A stretch of DNA of 64,000 nucleotides from Lota lota (lineage: Eukaryota; Chordata; Actinopteri; Gadiformes; Lotidae). The notes beneath the pieces are model-generated. The model worked only from the letters and a program-made list of their open reading frames with translations, did no database searches and was not told the DNA's origin. The translations under genes and the position numbers were made by a program. The stretch is from positions 3,422,001 to 3,486,000 of the forward strand of contig JACYXH010000363.1 of assembly GCA_026745465.1 (NCBI GenBank), read 5' to 3'. How positions within the stretch are numbered: the first letter of the stretch is position 1; every line of letters starts with the position of its first letter. Positions 46,557-59,082 of the stretch are shown here, piece by piece.

Positions 46557-48969
46557 TGACCCGACTGGTCTCTTGGTCGTGCTGCAATCCCGCCTCCATT
46601 TTTTTTTCTTTTGAAATTGAAGTGTCTGTGTGAGTGCGTATGGTATATATGGTTCTGATTGTGAGTGAACTTGTCTGTGTATGTGTGTATGAATGTTTCT
46701 GAGTGAGTGTACTTGTCTTTGTGTGTATCAGTCTGTGTGTGTGACTGGTTCTGATTGAATGTGTTTGTTCTTCAGGAGTCTGAATAAGGTAAAGTTTGTG
46801 GCTTGACCCTCTAAACGGCTGGCTTACTCATTCTGTATCTGTCTTGTCTTTCGAATCTCCTTCCCTCGCCATCATTCAGCCAGTCATTTTGTGTGCCTCT
46901 TCAACATAGCTTATTTGTCTGTCTCAAATTTGATGCAATGTACTCAATCCTGCAAACAATAACGTACCTACACAAAACACACATCTGGACCAGTCCCCTG
47001 TAGTCACCATTACATCACCTACTTCACGGTCTCATAAGGAAAAGATATGAGGAAAGACAAATGTGAAGAACATGACGGTGAGCTCTCCTGACACAGGATG
47101 GAGTATCCCAGGTGTTCCTAAACCTCACGTCTCTGCCTCTTAAACCTCAGGGCCTCTGCAGACTATGCCAGGAGAGGAATAAGTCAAAACTTTAAAAAGA
47201 AATCACCTTAATTTTCTCTTACATTTTTCTCCATGGACGTTGTAAGAGGACAGGGATTCATGTAAAAAAATTATAATAATCCCACCACCGATTAGTGTAG
47301 ACTGAGTTCCTCACGGTCCAGAATAGAGCCATTTTGTTTTTGGCGAGTCAAAAATCGGGACATTTAACCAAACTTTGCACTCCATTCTCGTCCCAAAATA
47401 TTGTTACTTTTTGTGCTTCATAACTTAAATGAAGCTAACACATTGTTACCCCAAATAGGACAGAATAACATGTTGAGTGACAGAAACTAACAATCAACCA
47501 TTTTATTGCAATCAATTTGAACAAAAGTACCCATTGTTTGTGTGTGTGTGTGTGTGCGCGCGTGTGCCTTCTATTATTTGACTTTTACTCATGCCTTTCT
47601 CCACTCTGCCTCTTCTTCATCTGGTTGAACATCTTGTCACATTAGAGTTGGCTGAATTAACCCCAATGTCCTGTGTTCTGTAACCATTTCTGGTGGCCTG
47701 CACTGGGTGTGGATTTGACTGGTTTAGTTGAAATCTCTCTTCAGCCTGAATTGAGAATCACAATGTGACTAATTATGTTAAAGGAATTATCCTGACAAAG
47801 CCATGCTCTGTTTTTAAGTTATCCTGCTTGACGCTTCTTTTTTTGGAACTTTTTGATTCGTCATCACATTTTGCAGAACCAAGGACCTGGCATACCTTTT
47901 TATTACATACACACACACACGCATACACACACATACACACATGGATGGACTTACTGCCAAGGAAATCCAGTTGGTCGACAAAGATCGACAAACCAAGTGC
48001 TATGGAGGGATTGATGCATGTAGAAGGTTCTCTCCTTGTTCTCCTGGAAAAAAAATGGAACATGTGACTCTTGACTGTGAAACAAAATGCTTTATCTTCC
48101 ATATTGCTCACCGCATTTGGGACACTAAGGTGAAAGAGGAAGGAACTGCTCACCAAAGTGGGGCAGTCGTGGATCTAGTGGTCATTCACATTACAGGGAT
48201 TGGCTGCATGTTATGGATCTCCTCGCCCACGAGCAGAAGACTGATGTCAATTCATGGGAGGACTGATGAGCATTAAGAGAATACATTTTCACAACCCATT
48301 TCCATGTTATATTCAGAGTAGAACCAGCAGTAGTTCTTCTTTAGGGCTGGTCTTCGGCATAGCTGATAAAAAGAGAACGTTATATCTTAGAAGTCACCCT
48401 TTTTTGTAACTTGTTTGTTGCCCTTTTTGTTAGTTTTTGTTTCCTTAGAATGTAGAGACTATGAAAAGGTTCCCAACACCCCCCACACACAAACACATCC
48501 ACTACACGCACACTAGTATCTATTTGAAAAAATCTATTGAGAAATATATGGAAAATATATATATCCATTTTTGGGGTAGGTCAAAGGTGGATTCACTTAG
48601 TTCTTTCCATCCATGAGTGTGTATTTGGAGCATGTGTTTTCTGCGCCCTAACTTGATGCCCTTTTGAGGATGAAGGCTACACTTATTGGACTGAGAACTG
48701 ATGTAGGCACCCACAATCTTATGAGTTCACTTGGCCTGGCCTTGATTGATGCTTCATTTGTTTTGTTTGCGAGGATACAAATGTCACATGAGATTTATAT
48801 TGTCTGAACTACATAGTTGGGGTTTTGTTTGTGATTTTAGCATCAGCATTTGACTGAGATGCCATTGGAAATTGACAATGCATTGAGGGGTTTTGGCTTG
48901 ATAAAGGGGGAACTATTGCAAAAGAAACATACGGCATACAATTATTGTGAAGTGTTGGCAATTTATCCA

Positions 48970-48975
48970 AATAAA
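48970..48975 (+). terminator. Polyadenylation signal of ube2r2
   Basis: AATAAA followed by A, about 2.4 kb after the ube2r2 stop codon. The intervening sequence has no gene and includes short TG and CA tracts near 47540 and 47910, consistent with a long 3' UTR. Shorter alternatives cannot be excluded. Confidence 0.5.
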
Positions 48976-49329
48976 ATAGTTTGTCATTGGAGTACTTTGT
49001 AATCGGTTTTCACCTTGTTTGTCATTATGTAGCTATTTGTGTCAATTTAAATAGAAACTGCTTCAATCCATCAAATACAGAACTATGGCAGACAAAATGG
49101 CATCGACACGGTCAGGGAAAGGAGCAGACTCCCACCAGGGCTATTTTTTTGCTAAAATGTGTCTTTACTGTGAGTCTTCTATCTCTGTAATTGAATTATT
49201 GCTCCTCCTTGATGGCTTGTCCTTCCACAGAAGCCCAGCAGTGACTAATTAAAAAGGATGGAAATGTACTAGCAGCATCCGGCATTGCTCCCAAAACTAT
49301 CACAGTAGAACAACTATTAATTCAAATAA

Positions 49330-49335
49330 TTTATT
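49330..49335 (-). terminator. Likely polyadenylation signal of nudt2
   Basis: Minus-strand AATAAA about 600 bases after the nudt2 stop. It converges with the ube2r2 3' end only about 350 bases away. Confidence 0.5.
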
Positions 49336-49447
49336 TACTTGGGAGTAGACAAATTATTGCAGAAATGTGTGACTGTTAAGCAACATGTCTGTTGCTCAAC
49401 AGCATTACATTTGATGTTATTATATAACAATGATGAGGGAATTGTTC

Positions 49448-49551
49448 TAGCCTCATGAGACCATCCAGATCTCGCAAGTTCACATTCTGTTTCTTTCTGC
49501 AGATCGTTTCGCAATATTCATTGCGAAATGCAAAAGACAATCAGGATGGTC
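49448..49551. mobile_element. Short MITE-like inverted-repeat element
   Basis: TAGCCTCATGAGACCATCC at the left pairs with GGATGGTCTCACGAGGCTA at the right, a 19-bp inverted repeat with one mismatch enclosing about 66 bases. An inner CGCAATATTCATTGCG palindrome is also present. Likely a MITE within the nudt2 3' UTR. Superfamily not determined. Confidence 0.5.
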
Positions 49552-49934
49552 TCACGAGGCTATTACTGTCCAGCCAGTAACTATATTGTGTTGTGTTAAC
49601 TGCAACTAAATGTAAAAAGGACCATTCTAACACTTGTTAGATGGTGTGAAGAATGTTTGTATATACAACTAGTGGCGGAATTGTACTTCCTCAACCAACT
49701 GATACAAACTGAAACCATAGAGCCTACAATAGCAGCATTTATATAATAGGACTGGCACATGAACCATATTCTCATGTTTGCCCAGTTGGTTTGCTTCTGA
49801 TCAGTCTGATGCCTATTCAGTCAAACATGAATTATTCGAGTTATACTGGAAACTCCAGCACAAACAAGCCTGCGATCCCAGTTCATAATCAGACTCTTTC
49901 TGCATATGCTCTCTGTAAGTGTTCTGCAGTGTCT

Positions 49935-50480
49935 CTAGGTTAGGTGTTGGTGTGCTGCCTTCAAGGTGTCCTGAAGGTCTTTGTACTGTGCCAAGGAGCA
50001 GGCCTCTTCCAGAGGGGCCCAGCGGTAGTCCTGGTGCTCTTCAGACAGAGTCACGGCCGCCTCTGGGTCTCTCAGCTCGGCCAGCCAGTACAACACCTCC
50101 TTGGGTCTTCCCCGCACCTCGTAGCGGAGCTCCTTTACAAAGTCGTCGACCACCCTAAGATGCTCGGACCCCAGGCCCGCCTCCTCCTGGGTCTCCCTCA
50201 GGGCTGTGGTGAGGTCATCCTCCCCTGGGTCTACGTGACCTGGCCATATCAGAGATAAAAGATGGTTGGAGTGATAGTTGTTTGGTTGTATAGTTGATAG
50301 TGGTATGGTTTGATCATTCCATATAGGCCTAAACTGTAAATCTATTATACCTTTAGGTGGGGTCCAGTGGTGTTCTCCGTAGGAGGTCTGCAAGAGAAGG
50401 TACTCAATGTTGATTGGAGGAGGTGTAGAGTTGGCTAAGCGACGGAACACTATGAAGCCACATGCTCGCACTACCGCCAT
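49935..50480 (-). CDS. nudt2: Nudix hydrolase 2, Ap4A hydrolase
   Basis: Hydrolyses diadenosine tetraphosphate to AMP and ATP, and in human also acts on some RNA caps. Coding exons 50351-50480 and 49935-50239; 144 residues (human 147). It starts MAVVRACGFIVFRRL (human MALRACGLIIFRR). HHWTPPKGHVDPGEDD leads into the Nudix box G-x5-E-x7-REtxEEaGl, visible as GHVDPGEDD...LRETQEEAGLG. EHQDYRWAPLEEACSLAQYK matches the conserved C-terminal part. The intron (50240-50350) is 111 bases, a multiple of three, and contains no stop in frame, so the unspliced frame stays open. Head-to-head with the Rieske gene. Confidence 0.95.
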   Translation of the reverse strand: MAVVRACGFIVFRRLANSTPPPINIEYLLLQTSYGEHHWTPPKGIIDLQFRPIWNDQTIPLSTIQPNNYHSNHLLSLIWPGHVDPGEDDLTTALRETQEEAGLGSEHLRVVDDFVKELRYEVRGRPKEVLYWLAELRDPEAAVTLSEEHQDYRWAPLEEACSLAQYKDLQDTLKAAHQHLT

Positions 50481-50489
50481 CCTGGTAGA

Positions 50490-52254
50490 AAATAAAAGCT
50501 CCCGTCAATATGTCTGTATGACTCTCTACCAATACTTTATCCGACAAAATAAAAAATAAAATAAGGAAGTATTGTCACGTAGTGTTGTTTTGTGAAACAA
50601 TAGGCACAAGAAAAGAATACCCCCAAAGAGACTGATCTGATCCAACTAACTGTTAAGTCGTCAAAAACAGCAAACAAGCAAAAAATTCGGATGAATCCAG
50701 GTACACGGATTCAGATGACGCCAGTATTGTTAACAGAGGATTCTGCTTGAATGACGCAAAGACATAGGCTATTTTTATAATGCATAACCTTTTATTTGTA
50801 TAAATTACGTTCATATTATACAAAGGTTTGTAACTTACAATGATTTACTTTGATATGGCTTTGTTTGGACTGCAGTTTATGCTATGAAATCGTGCTAACG
50901 ACAACAGCAAAACGACTCAGTCATCTTCCAAAAGCTGATTGGTTGGAGGACACTAGTGGGTAACCGAGAAATAATTCCGGCTTGCAAAGCAATTTAAAAC
51001 ATTGGGTCCACTTCTCTATTGCAACATAATGGTATGGTATAGTATAGTATATTATGGTATTCATAGCATTATAGGAATTGTATTGAATAAGGATAAGAAC
51101 TATGACCATTTATGTGTGTTGATAACAAATTGAAATCGCAAGGAAATTAATTTACGTGATTCATATGTTAAATCCATAGACTGTATAAAATGTTGAATTA
51201 TGACGAATACACTCCTTTTTGCTAGACTGTTTGCGAGCCTCTGGGAGACAGTGATAAGGAATTTACCCAGTGTAGTCAACGTACACTTGCCTGGGGGTTA
51301 CAGATAACGATGAACTCAGGGTCTGGCCTCCTTCCCCAAAAGCTGTCAGTGCTCTTGTTAGGCTTTGGTCAGGAAACAGCGTTGCTGAGTGCCAAGGTAA
51401 AGAAACGAAACTTTTGAAAACAGGTACAATTTACTGGAATAATTCACACAGCAGGATGAAGAACATAATTTAGAGATAAAATGAAATTGGTATTACAATT
51501 CTAAAATACTGGGCAAGTAAGTGTCTGTGGAAGGAGGATCTGGGTGAATGATAGCCTCTTGAAATAAGCCCATTATTATACAGTAGCTTGACTCTTACAT
51601 CTCTGGAGTAGATCTTACATAGTATGTTACTCTCTAGTTCAGCTTGAGGCTACTCCAAATGTGATTCCTGCTGCTAGGATTGCATTGCTCACTCAATCAA
51701 AAAGTAATTACTCTTTCTGGTTCATACCACTTTGGTATGTATATGTTTATATGCATTACATATACCGTCACAGTTTACAGCAATAGAGATATTTTTGGTT
51801 TAATGTCACGTTATTTTGATGCATAGTTTGTTCTGATATTGTCATTGTCCCAATATTTGCGTTGGAAAAGCGGACAGATATACAGCCATATCTCCTGGCA
51901 TCATCTGTCAAGATGATGTAATGTATGGTTTCTCTGTCGGTACACAGAACTTGAGACGAGGATAAATGTATGCTTCATAGGTTTTTGGTCGAATACAATT
52001 ATACTTCCTAAAAAACTGAGCTGGGTAAGTTTATTTCTTCTGAATATATAAACAACGTATCTCTAAATGAACAGGGTCTGTCATTCATGCAATATTCTCA
52101 CTGAGCCTGAAAATAGGCAAACCTTTGATACCTTTAAGAAAGAAAAGTTGAGCTCTAGCAATGCTTTGAAATAATATAACACATTTATTATAATAATATA
52201 TTTTTATATATCTTTTTTTTATGCTGCCTTTGTTTTGGAGAATTGTCTCGTGCC
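50490..52254. other. nudt2 / rfesd intergenic and 5' UTR region
   Basis: Region between the divergent nudt2 and rfesd start codons. A possible first exon of rfesd ends at 51396 with a GCCAAG/GTAAAG donor. It contains an ATG at 51310 followed by 29 open codons, which is not in frame with the Rieske start and could be a short upstream frame. No other gene recognised. Confidence 0.3.
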
Positions 52255-53409
52255 ATGGAAGGGAAGAACGATGCCAGAGGAGAAGCTCACTTTGTGGGGA
52301 CGAGAGAGGAGTTGATTGAAGCCAAACGCTCTGTCAGAACACTAGCGGGAAGAGATGTGTTGGTCATCTACCACCAGGGAACTTTCTATGCTATGGACTC
52401 TCACTGTTATCGTGAGTAACATTTGAAACCACATTTTAAAAAGATAAGGCTCATCTGCATTTAGTTGTAGACTGTAGTTGTAGATGGGGGAGAGTGAAGA
52501 GGACAGTGTAATTAATTAATTAATTAATTAATTAATTAATTGTCATCATTCATTCTTATAACTTGTCACTTATAATCCCACAATCCCACAATCCCAAACC
52601 TAATCATGATTTACCACAACCTAAAATGACCACAACCTTTTCCTGATGTTTGTACCCTACAAACATCAAAAATACCATGGCTTCATATATTATCTTGTTG
52701 TTTATCACTGATCACCTGATACACCTTGCCATCTATGGCCGGGTGTGCCCCACAGTCATAAGGTGTGTCCAGTCAGCAACATTTTAAGATCCTCAAGAAT
52801 GGTTTGCTTACTCTGTAATACACTGATTATTGTGATCCCCTTCAAACAGATGCGGCAGGACCCCTGCAGAATGGGGACATCGAGGTAAGAGTTCCCATAG
52901 ATTTGTGATTATAGAAACTCTTTTGGTTTTAATCTATCCAGTGGACATTTTAAACTAAATCTATGTCCCAGTTAGAAATGTAAAGGCCTTACACAATTCA
53001 GTTGCAACGTCCCCAGGGAAAATACTTTTTGAAAGAGAATTTCATTATAGAGGATGTTGTTTATTTGTTTGTTTTAAAAGTTGCAACCTTCTTGCAGGAA
53101 TTGGGCGGCAAACTGTGCATAATATGTCCAAACCACAAATACAAGATTACATTGGCCGAAGGGGAGGGGTTATACAAGGCCAACCCCAAGGAGAAGCCCC
53201 CTGTTGCCATGTGGCTCTCTAAGGGCCCGAAGCAGAGAATCCACACCGTCACTGAGGCCAACGGGGAGGTCTACGTCAAGCTGTCGGAAGACCCCCAATG
53301 GTGGGAGTCTGACTTTTTCCAGGGAGAGAAGGGCAAGGTGGAGAGGGCCAAAATCAAGGCGGAAGAAGCGGCCAAAGCATCTAAAGCTTTACAGGAGAAG
53401 ACATCTTGA
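52255..53409 (+). CDS. rfesd: Rieske [2Fe-2S] domain-containing protein
   Basis: Small soluble protein of the RFESD family; the function of this family is not established. Coding exons: 52255-52411, 52850-52884, 53098-53409; 167 residues (human about 157). The cluster ligands are visible as C51-Y-H53 (SHCYHAAGPL) and C74-P-N-H77 (CIICPNHKYKITLAEGEGLY). The motif KGPKQRIHTVTEANGEVYVK aligns to human KGIKQRIHTVTVDNGNIYVT. The last 26 residues, rich in K, E and A, look helical and extend beyond the human end. The ATG at 52255 gives an N-terminus that aligns with the human one. AATAAA lies at 53881-53886. It neighbours rhobtb3, as RFESD does in human 5q15. Confidence 0.9.
52509..52542. repeat. 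(AATT)n tetranucleotide repeat
   Basis: Eight to nine AATT units in the first coding intron of the Rieske gene. Confidence 0.95.
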
Positions 53410-55146
53410 TAGTAGGGAGGAACCAATATATCGGCTATATCGATGTTTGTAATATCAGTATCTGTAGATGGCGTGAAACTGGTCGACATTACTGGCTGGT
53501 TTTAACTAATTAATATTGCAGAGAAAAAACTGTTTAATCTATTTTCTATGTCCTCCCATGCAGCTGCGTTAAAAAAATTATAATCAATAGTGATCATGAT
53601 AAATAATCAATATCGTTAGGTGCCTTTAGTAGCTTCTGAGTATCATATTGGCCAAGACATTCCATGTCGGTTCATACCTACTTGATAGTGATGCTGTACA
53701 TCTGTCCTGATTGGGAGGACTGCATCTTACCAATATTGTCTACGAGATGTGAGATGTTTGAAAATGTGTACAGCTAACTAAGCTTTCCCAATTTTTCACA
53801 CTGGGCAAACCGGAACCCTTGGTATAAAGGTGTTAAAAATGTTTAAAGGATTTTATCATAGTGGACATTGTTTATTCATTAATAAATTAAGTGAATGATG
53901 ACAGTCTCTTTTCCCAGTAAAATGTTCTGTTCTGCTTAAGAGATCTGCAGTTGAAAAAGTCTAGGAGTCTCAGGGTTGCTAAATGCATTGGATATGGATG
54001 CACTACTGCAGCCAGATGAATACCAATATCCCTCATGCTTAATGCATTTCTCTCACCATCAATAAAAAAAGTCTAAGATACTCACAATCCACACATCCAT
54101 AGAAGTATTCATTTGATGAAAGTAAAGAAAATTGGACCATCTTGTAATATAATTTGACTTATCGATGAGCTGGCAAAAAGCAGAGATTGTGTATTGGCTC
54201 TCGAGTGACCATGGGCTGCAAAAGGCCTGTGGAGGCCTATTTATGCCCTGTTCATGAGGCATGTACTGCACTTTTCTCTGTCATTCTCTGACCCACAGAC
54301 CAACCATGTGACATGTAAAATACTATGCACAGACACGCACAAGACCTAGGGCTACTGCTGAACGAGGAACATTCAGAATAACAAAGTTGACTTGCAGGGC
54401 AAACGAACCTGTGAGATAGAACAATCATCAGATGGTCGTTTTGCATGAGGTCAAACGAAGGGGGTCAGCGAGTAGACACAACAGTGGGTGGAGTAATGCT
54501 GAACACTGCTTGCACCTGTGTTCATATATTTCCATTATGGCCACAGCATGTAAGGTAGCGCAACCCAAACAGCTGTTGATGGGCCATTTGGCCCCGGATG
54601 ACTGTGTGTCTTTCATAATTCATGGCAGTAAAAGGACGTGCAGGTCTCTGAACAGACATTTAAAGCACAACCCCATGCCATGCCGTCAAATCATACATGG
54701 TCTGCAAGCCAAGTAGGTACACTGACCTTTCAAGAAATAATTTAATAAAGGCCTATACATTACTTCATGGAACATCAAGCACAGCTATTGTTTGACCCCA
54801 TATACTGAATGATCAACATATTCAAACTGGTTCTTCACTTCTCTGTAATTACTGTGCAGTAGGGCATAGGCCTGAACTATCGTGTGAAGGCCCATTGCAA
54901 CATGGCATCAGAGATCTCCTTTTGTCCATTGTCTGGCAGTTCGTCTAATTTACAACAAGCAGTCAGTCCAGTCCCTGTAATTCGAAACCAACAAACAATG
55001 ACAAGCAGTTTACAGCAATTGGCTACATTTGTATGGCGCTGCAAATAATTCGATTTATTCGAAGTCGAAAACGCGTTGGAAAATCCCTCGAGTCGCTCAA
55101 AGGGGTTACAATAACGTAGTTTTCCCCATGGCACTTTAACGGGCAA

Positions 55147-55288
<142 letters not shown>

Positions 55289-55427
55289 TATGTGCTGAGT
55301 CAGACACGAGCACTCTCTTCGGTGGGTTGCTCGGTCTGTCTCTCAGTCCCATTTCACCCTCGCTGCCTCGCTCTCCAAGCCTGATTATTATTACTTATTT
55401 CACTTTGACAGAAATACTTGCTTTACG

Positions 55428-55470
55428 GGGCGGGGGGAGGGGGGGGAGGGGGGGGGCGGGGGGGGGGGCG
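55428..55470. repeat. G-rich tract near the rhobtb3 promoter
   Basis: About 40 bases that are almost all G on the plus strand, with several G runs of five or more. The pattern could form a G-quadruplex. Exact length is likely uncertain in assembly. Confidence 0.85.
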
Positions 55471-55905
55471 TCATTCTTCTACGGAATAATCGTTGGCATG
55501 GACTGGGACATCGAGGTGCAAGGATATTTCGGTTAGCGTCGTTTTCTGTTTTGTTTAACCGAATGACAACTTGTTTCTCTGTAGCCTATTGCCTGCCTGA
55601 CGTTAACTGGCTGAACCGAAGCGCTGTGGACAGACTCGCCTGGCGGCGGTCCGGTGCGCATTTGCGGTCAGGACCTATTTTTTCTTCTTAAAAGGTTCGC
55701 TTTAATGATCGAACGAGAGGCACACATGCGAGTGACCTGCGAAACTCTCCAGCCGTGATTCAACGAGCACATGCCACAGATGAGAGGGATTAAAAAAGCA
55801 AGCGGAACCGCGACTCATTGCGGAAAAGCCTTTGGCTGCAGACTCATGTGAAAACGCACCGTGGAGAACGTGCTCCACGGCATAGAGCAGAGAGAAAACC
55901 CCACA

Positions 55906-56833
55906 ATGTAAGTTGCTTTAAAATAACGGCCTATCTCATTAAAATGTATACACGCGGTTTCCCCCGAATATATTATATTAATATAATAACAACGCAATGC
56001 AAAATAATTGCAAAATGTATGTTTTATTTATTATCATATTACTTATTATAATTTGTGTTGTAATTATCAATTATAATACAAATGCTGTGAAGTGTAACCA
56101 AAATGAGAAAAAAGGCAAACAGTAGAGCCTATGTTACAGTTCTTCCATTCTTCAAATAACTGCTAGTTATTTTCTCAATGATATGATGCGCTATCCGCGT
56201 GATACACATTAACACTAAAGGCATCTTGGCATCCGATTTATAAATCACTTGTGTGCTCCCCAACCCCCACCCACACGCACCCCAAACCCCTGGACGCTTC
56301 AGTGCTTCGTGTGGATCATTGTTTTGCCTGTGTTGTACATTCATTCATTCATTCCCCTCCTCCATGGCTCTCATGGTTATGTCTGGCTGCTGGTGTGCTG
56401 TTGCAGGTCCATTCATATCGTGGCCCTTGGCAGTGAATGCCCCGGGGGTGTGGGTCCCGGGGAGGAGGGTCCCATGGGTCAGGGCCAGCTGCAAGGGGGC
56501 CTGCTGTGGAGCTACCTGGGCCACGGTGCAGTGGTGGGACCCCGCGACCTGGAGAACAGCCTGCACCACCCGGCCTTCATGGAGTACACCTCACGGGTGT
56601 TTGGAGATGTGAGCGTTGTGGTGCGGGACTGCCCCAGCTGGGTAAGGGGCTGCTGCCTGGGTCCGGACGGACGTGTTGGTCAGATGAATAGACGGATGGA
56701 TGGATAAAGGAATAGATGGTTGGATCAGACAATCAGACAGACAGACATGGCATTTAAATCCAATCCATGCCCCTAATAGGCCAATCATTTGTCCTTTATG
56801 AAAATCATTCACTCCTGGGTTCCTCTATTATCT

Positions 56834-56868
<35 letters not shown>

Positions 56869-57649
56869 AATCATATCTGGATTCCAGCCATTAATCTAAG
56901 ATGGTGCGGCAGGTTTTGTTTTCTTGTTTGATTCGGTGAGATTGAGCAAGGTCAGGACAGGCCAAGACGGCGGAGCATGCAATGAAAGCAGGCAGGGTAT
57001 TTTAGTCTGCGCTGGAAGTGTGAGTCAGTGAGCTGCTGGTTTTTGTTTTTTGTTTTCCACTTCTGAGTCTGCAGCCATGGCTCAAAGGATGTTCAAAAAC
57101 TCAAGGCTGCTACCATTGCAGGGATGCAGACTCCCATCAACACAACAACATTGTCTTTCTTTAGTGAATTATCGTTATTCCAGCAGGAATCAGGCCGGGT
57201 ACATGACCTCATCTCACAAACTGCGGTTGAGTATAGATCGCATGTGTGAAATAAACAGCAAACTGTTGATCCTTTTAAACCAATCCTTTGTGAACACCCC
57301 CCACCCCCCTTCCATTGTTGACATGATGTTGACTGAACTGCCTCAGTCCATTCGTTTTTTATCATGGCAAAAATATAATTGTTCATAGTGTTGTTAACCG
57401 GCTAAACTGTTCCTAAACACAATTCTGTTCAAAGCTTGCCATGGTTTGCCCTTCATTTTGCTCTAAGCAGGAAAAATAAGATTGATATTATGTAATGCAA
57501 CTATATCACAGAATGAGGGGATATAGGAAGACATATAGGATAAGATATATAGGGAGGAGAAGTGAGTTCAGATTCAGATAGCGTAGATTAATGCTGTTTT
57601 TTCTGTTCCACAAAACTGTTCTTCAACACCATCTAATCTTTCTATGCTA

Positions 57650-57695
<46 letters not shown>

Positions 57696-59051
57696 ACACA
57701 CACACCTACATCACCTCCACCAGGATCTGCTGGACAGTGATTGGGCCAACGTACGGAGTGTTCTGGAGCAGGCAGACATACTGGTCATTAAGTACTCGGT
57801 AAACGACAAGCTGGCCTTCCAGCAGGTGAGGAATGGCTACGCACCGAGACTCCGCCCCCTACTGAGGCACTGGGGTGTTCCGGTCATCCTGGTCGCCGTG
57901 GGAGCACGTCTGCACGGTGAGCACAACGATATTGTATCGATCTCCAGGCTCCAAGGAGTTTAGGTAGAAGGACCACATGTTAACCCTAGGCAACATCTCT
58001 CTCTATCTCTCTCTCTTTCTCTGTCTCTCTCTCTCTCTTTCTTTATGAATTACATTGTTGTAATCAGTGTACTGTATATCATTAGTAGCTTTTCATTCTA
58101 ATCTTTAAACAAGCAATCCCTTTGTCATCAGTGTCATTGGTACAATAAGACAGTTGTTGGATTTTGGGGTTGCTTTAATATGCTGTGTCTTCCTGGCAGG
58201 GATTTTATTATAGTCACGCCTCAATGCTGTATGAGGCGTTTGTCCTTTAGCTTGTCCTCTATATAATGATAATGATCTACTGACAATTTGATCACTGGTC
58301 ATCCTGCCGATTCTAATGCATATTTATATGGTAACAAGCCAGCGCAAGGCATTACCTTCAATCTACATTTATGACTTTTGACTTTTACAAGCCCTGCAAT
58401 ATGGCCCTGCACACACAGCCATTCAAAAACACATAGACACACATTCATAGACAGACTGAGAATTCAATAAACACGAACCTGCAGGTTTATGAATAACGGC
58501 CCAGCCCCTGTGGCTATGCTGCTCAATGTCAGCGCTCCTTAACCAGACAAACCGTCTGTTGGGCGGCCTCTGGCACCAGACAACACAGACCCCTTTATGA
58601 ACCCCCCTTGAACCATTATTAACTATTTTAGTCTTTCCTGCAAGAGATAGAGATCTGCTGGGAGAAGCCGAGATGATCACGCTACACAGGGAGAAATGTT
58701 TTGGTGTGAGAGAGGGTGGAGAGAACAGAGTTTGGGGAGGTGATGGAGCAGGTCCTCTCTGTTGTGTTTCTGCGGCTGTAAGCTTTTCCAAGCAATTCCC
58801 CGCGATGAGCGTTGAGACTGACGGATGATCGCTGACCATTTCCTGCCAACGGATTTAAAGCACCCAGGGGCACTAGTGTAGCAGAGGATGCTCTATAATG
58901 TAGCGCTAATGTGGCCATTAAACCTCACACGCACGCGCATACACTCATACAGCGTACAACGCACAAAGTGATGATGAGATGGCAAGAGAGATGCCAAGTC
59001 ACAGTCTATCAGCCTTGGACAATTTATTCCAGGTTTCTCTCTCTTTTTACC

Positions 59052-59082
<31 letters not shown>

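Noticed and set aside
54432-54716. 94-codon frame as a possible SPATA9 or unknown gene
   Set aside because: No similarity to SPATA9 that I can recall, no splice support, ordinary base composition.
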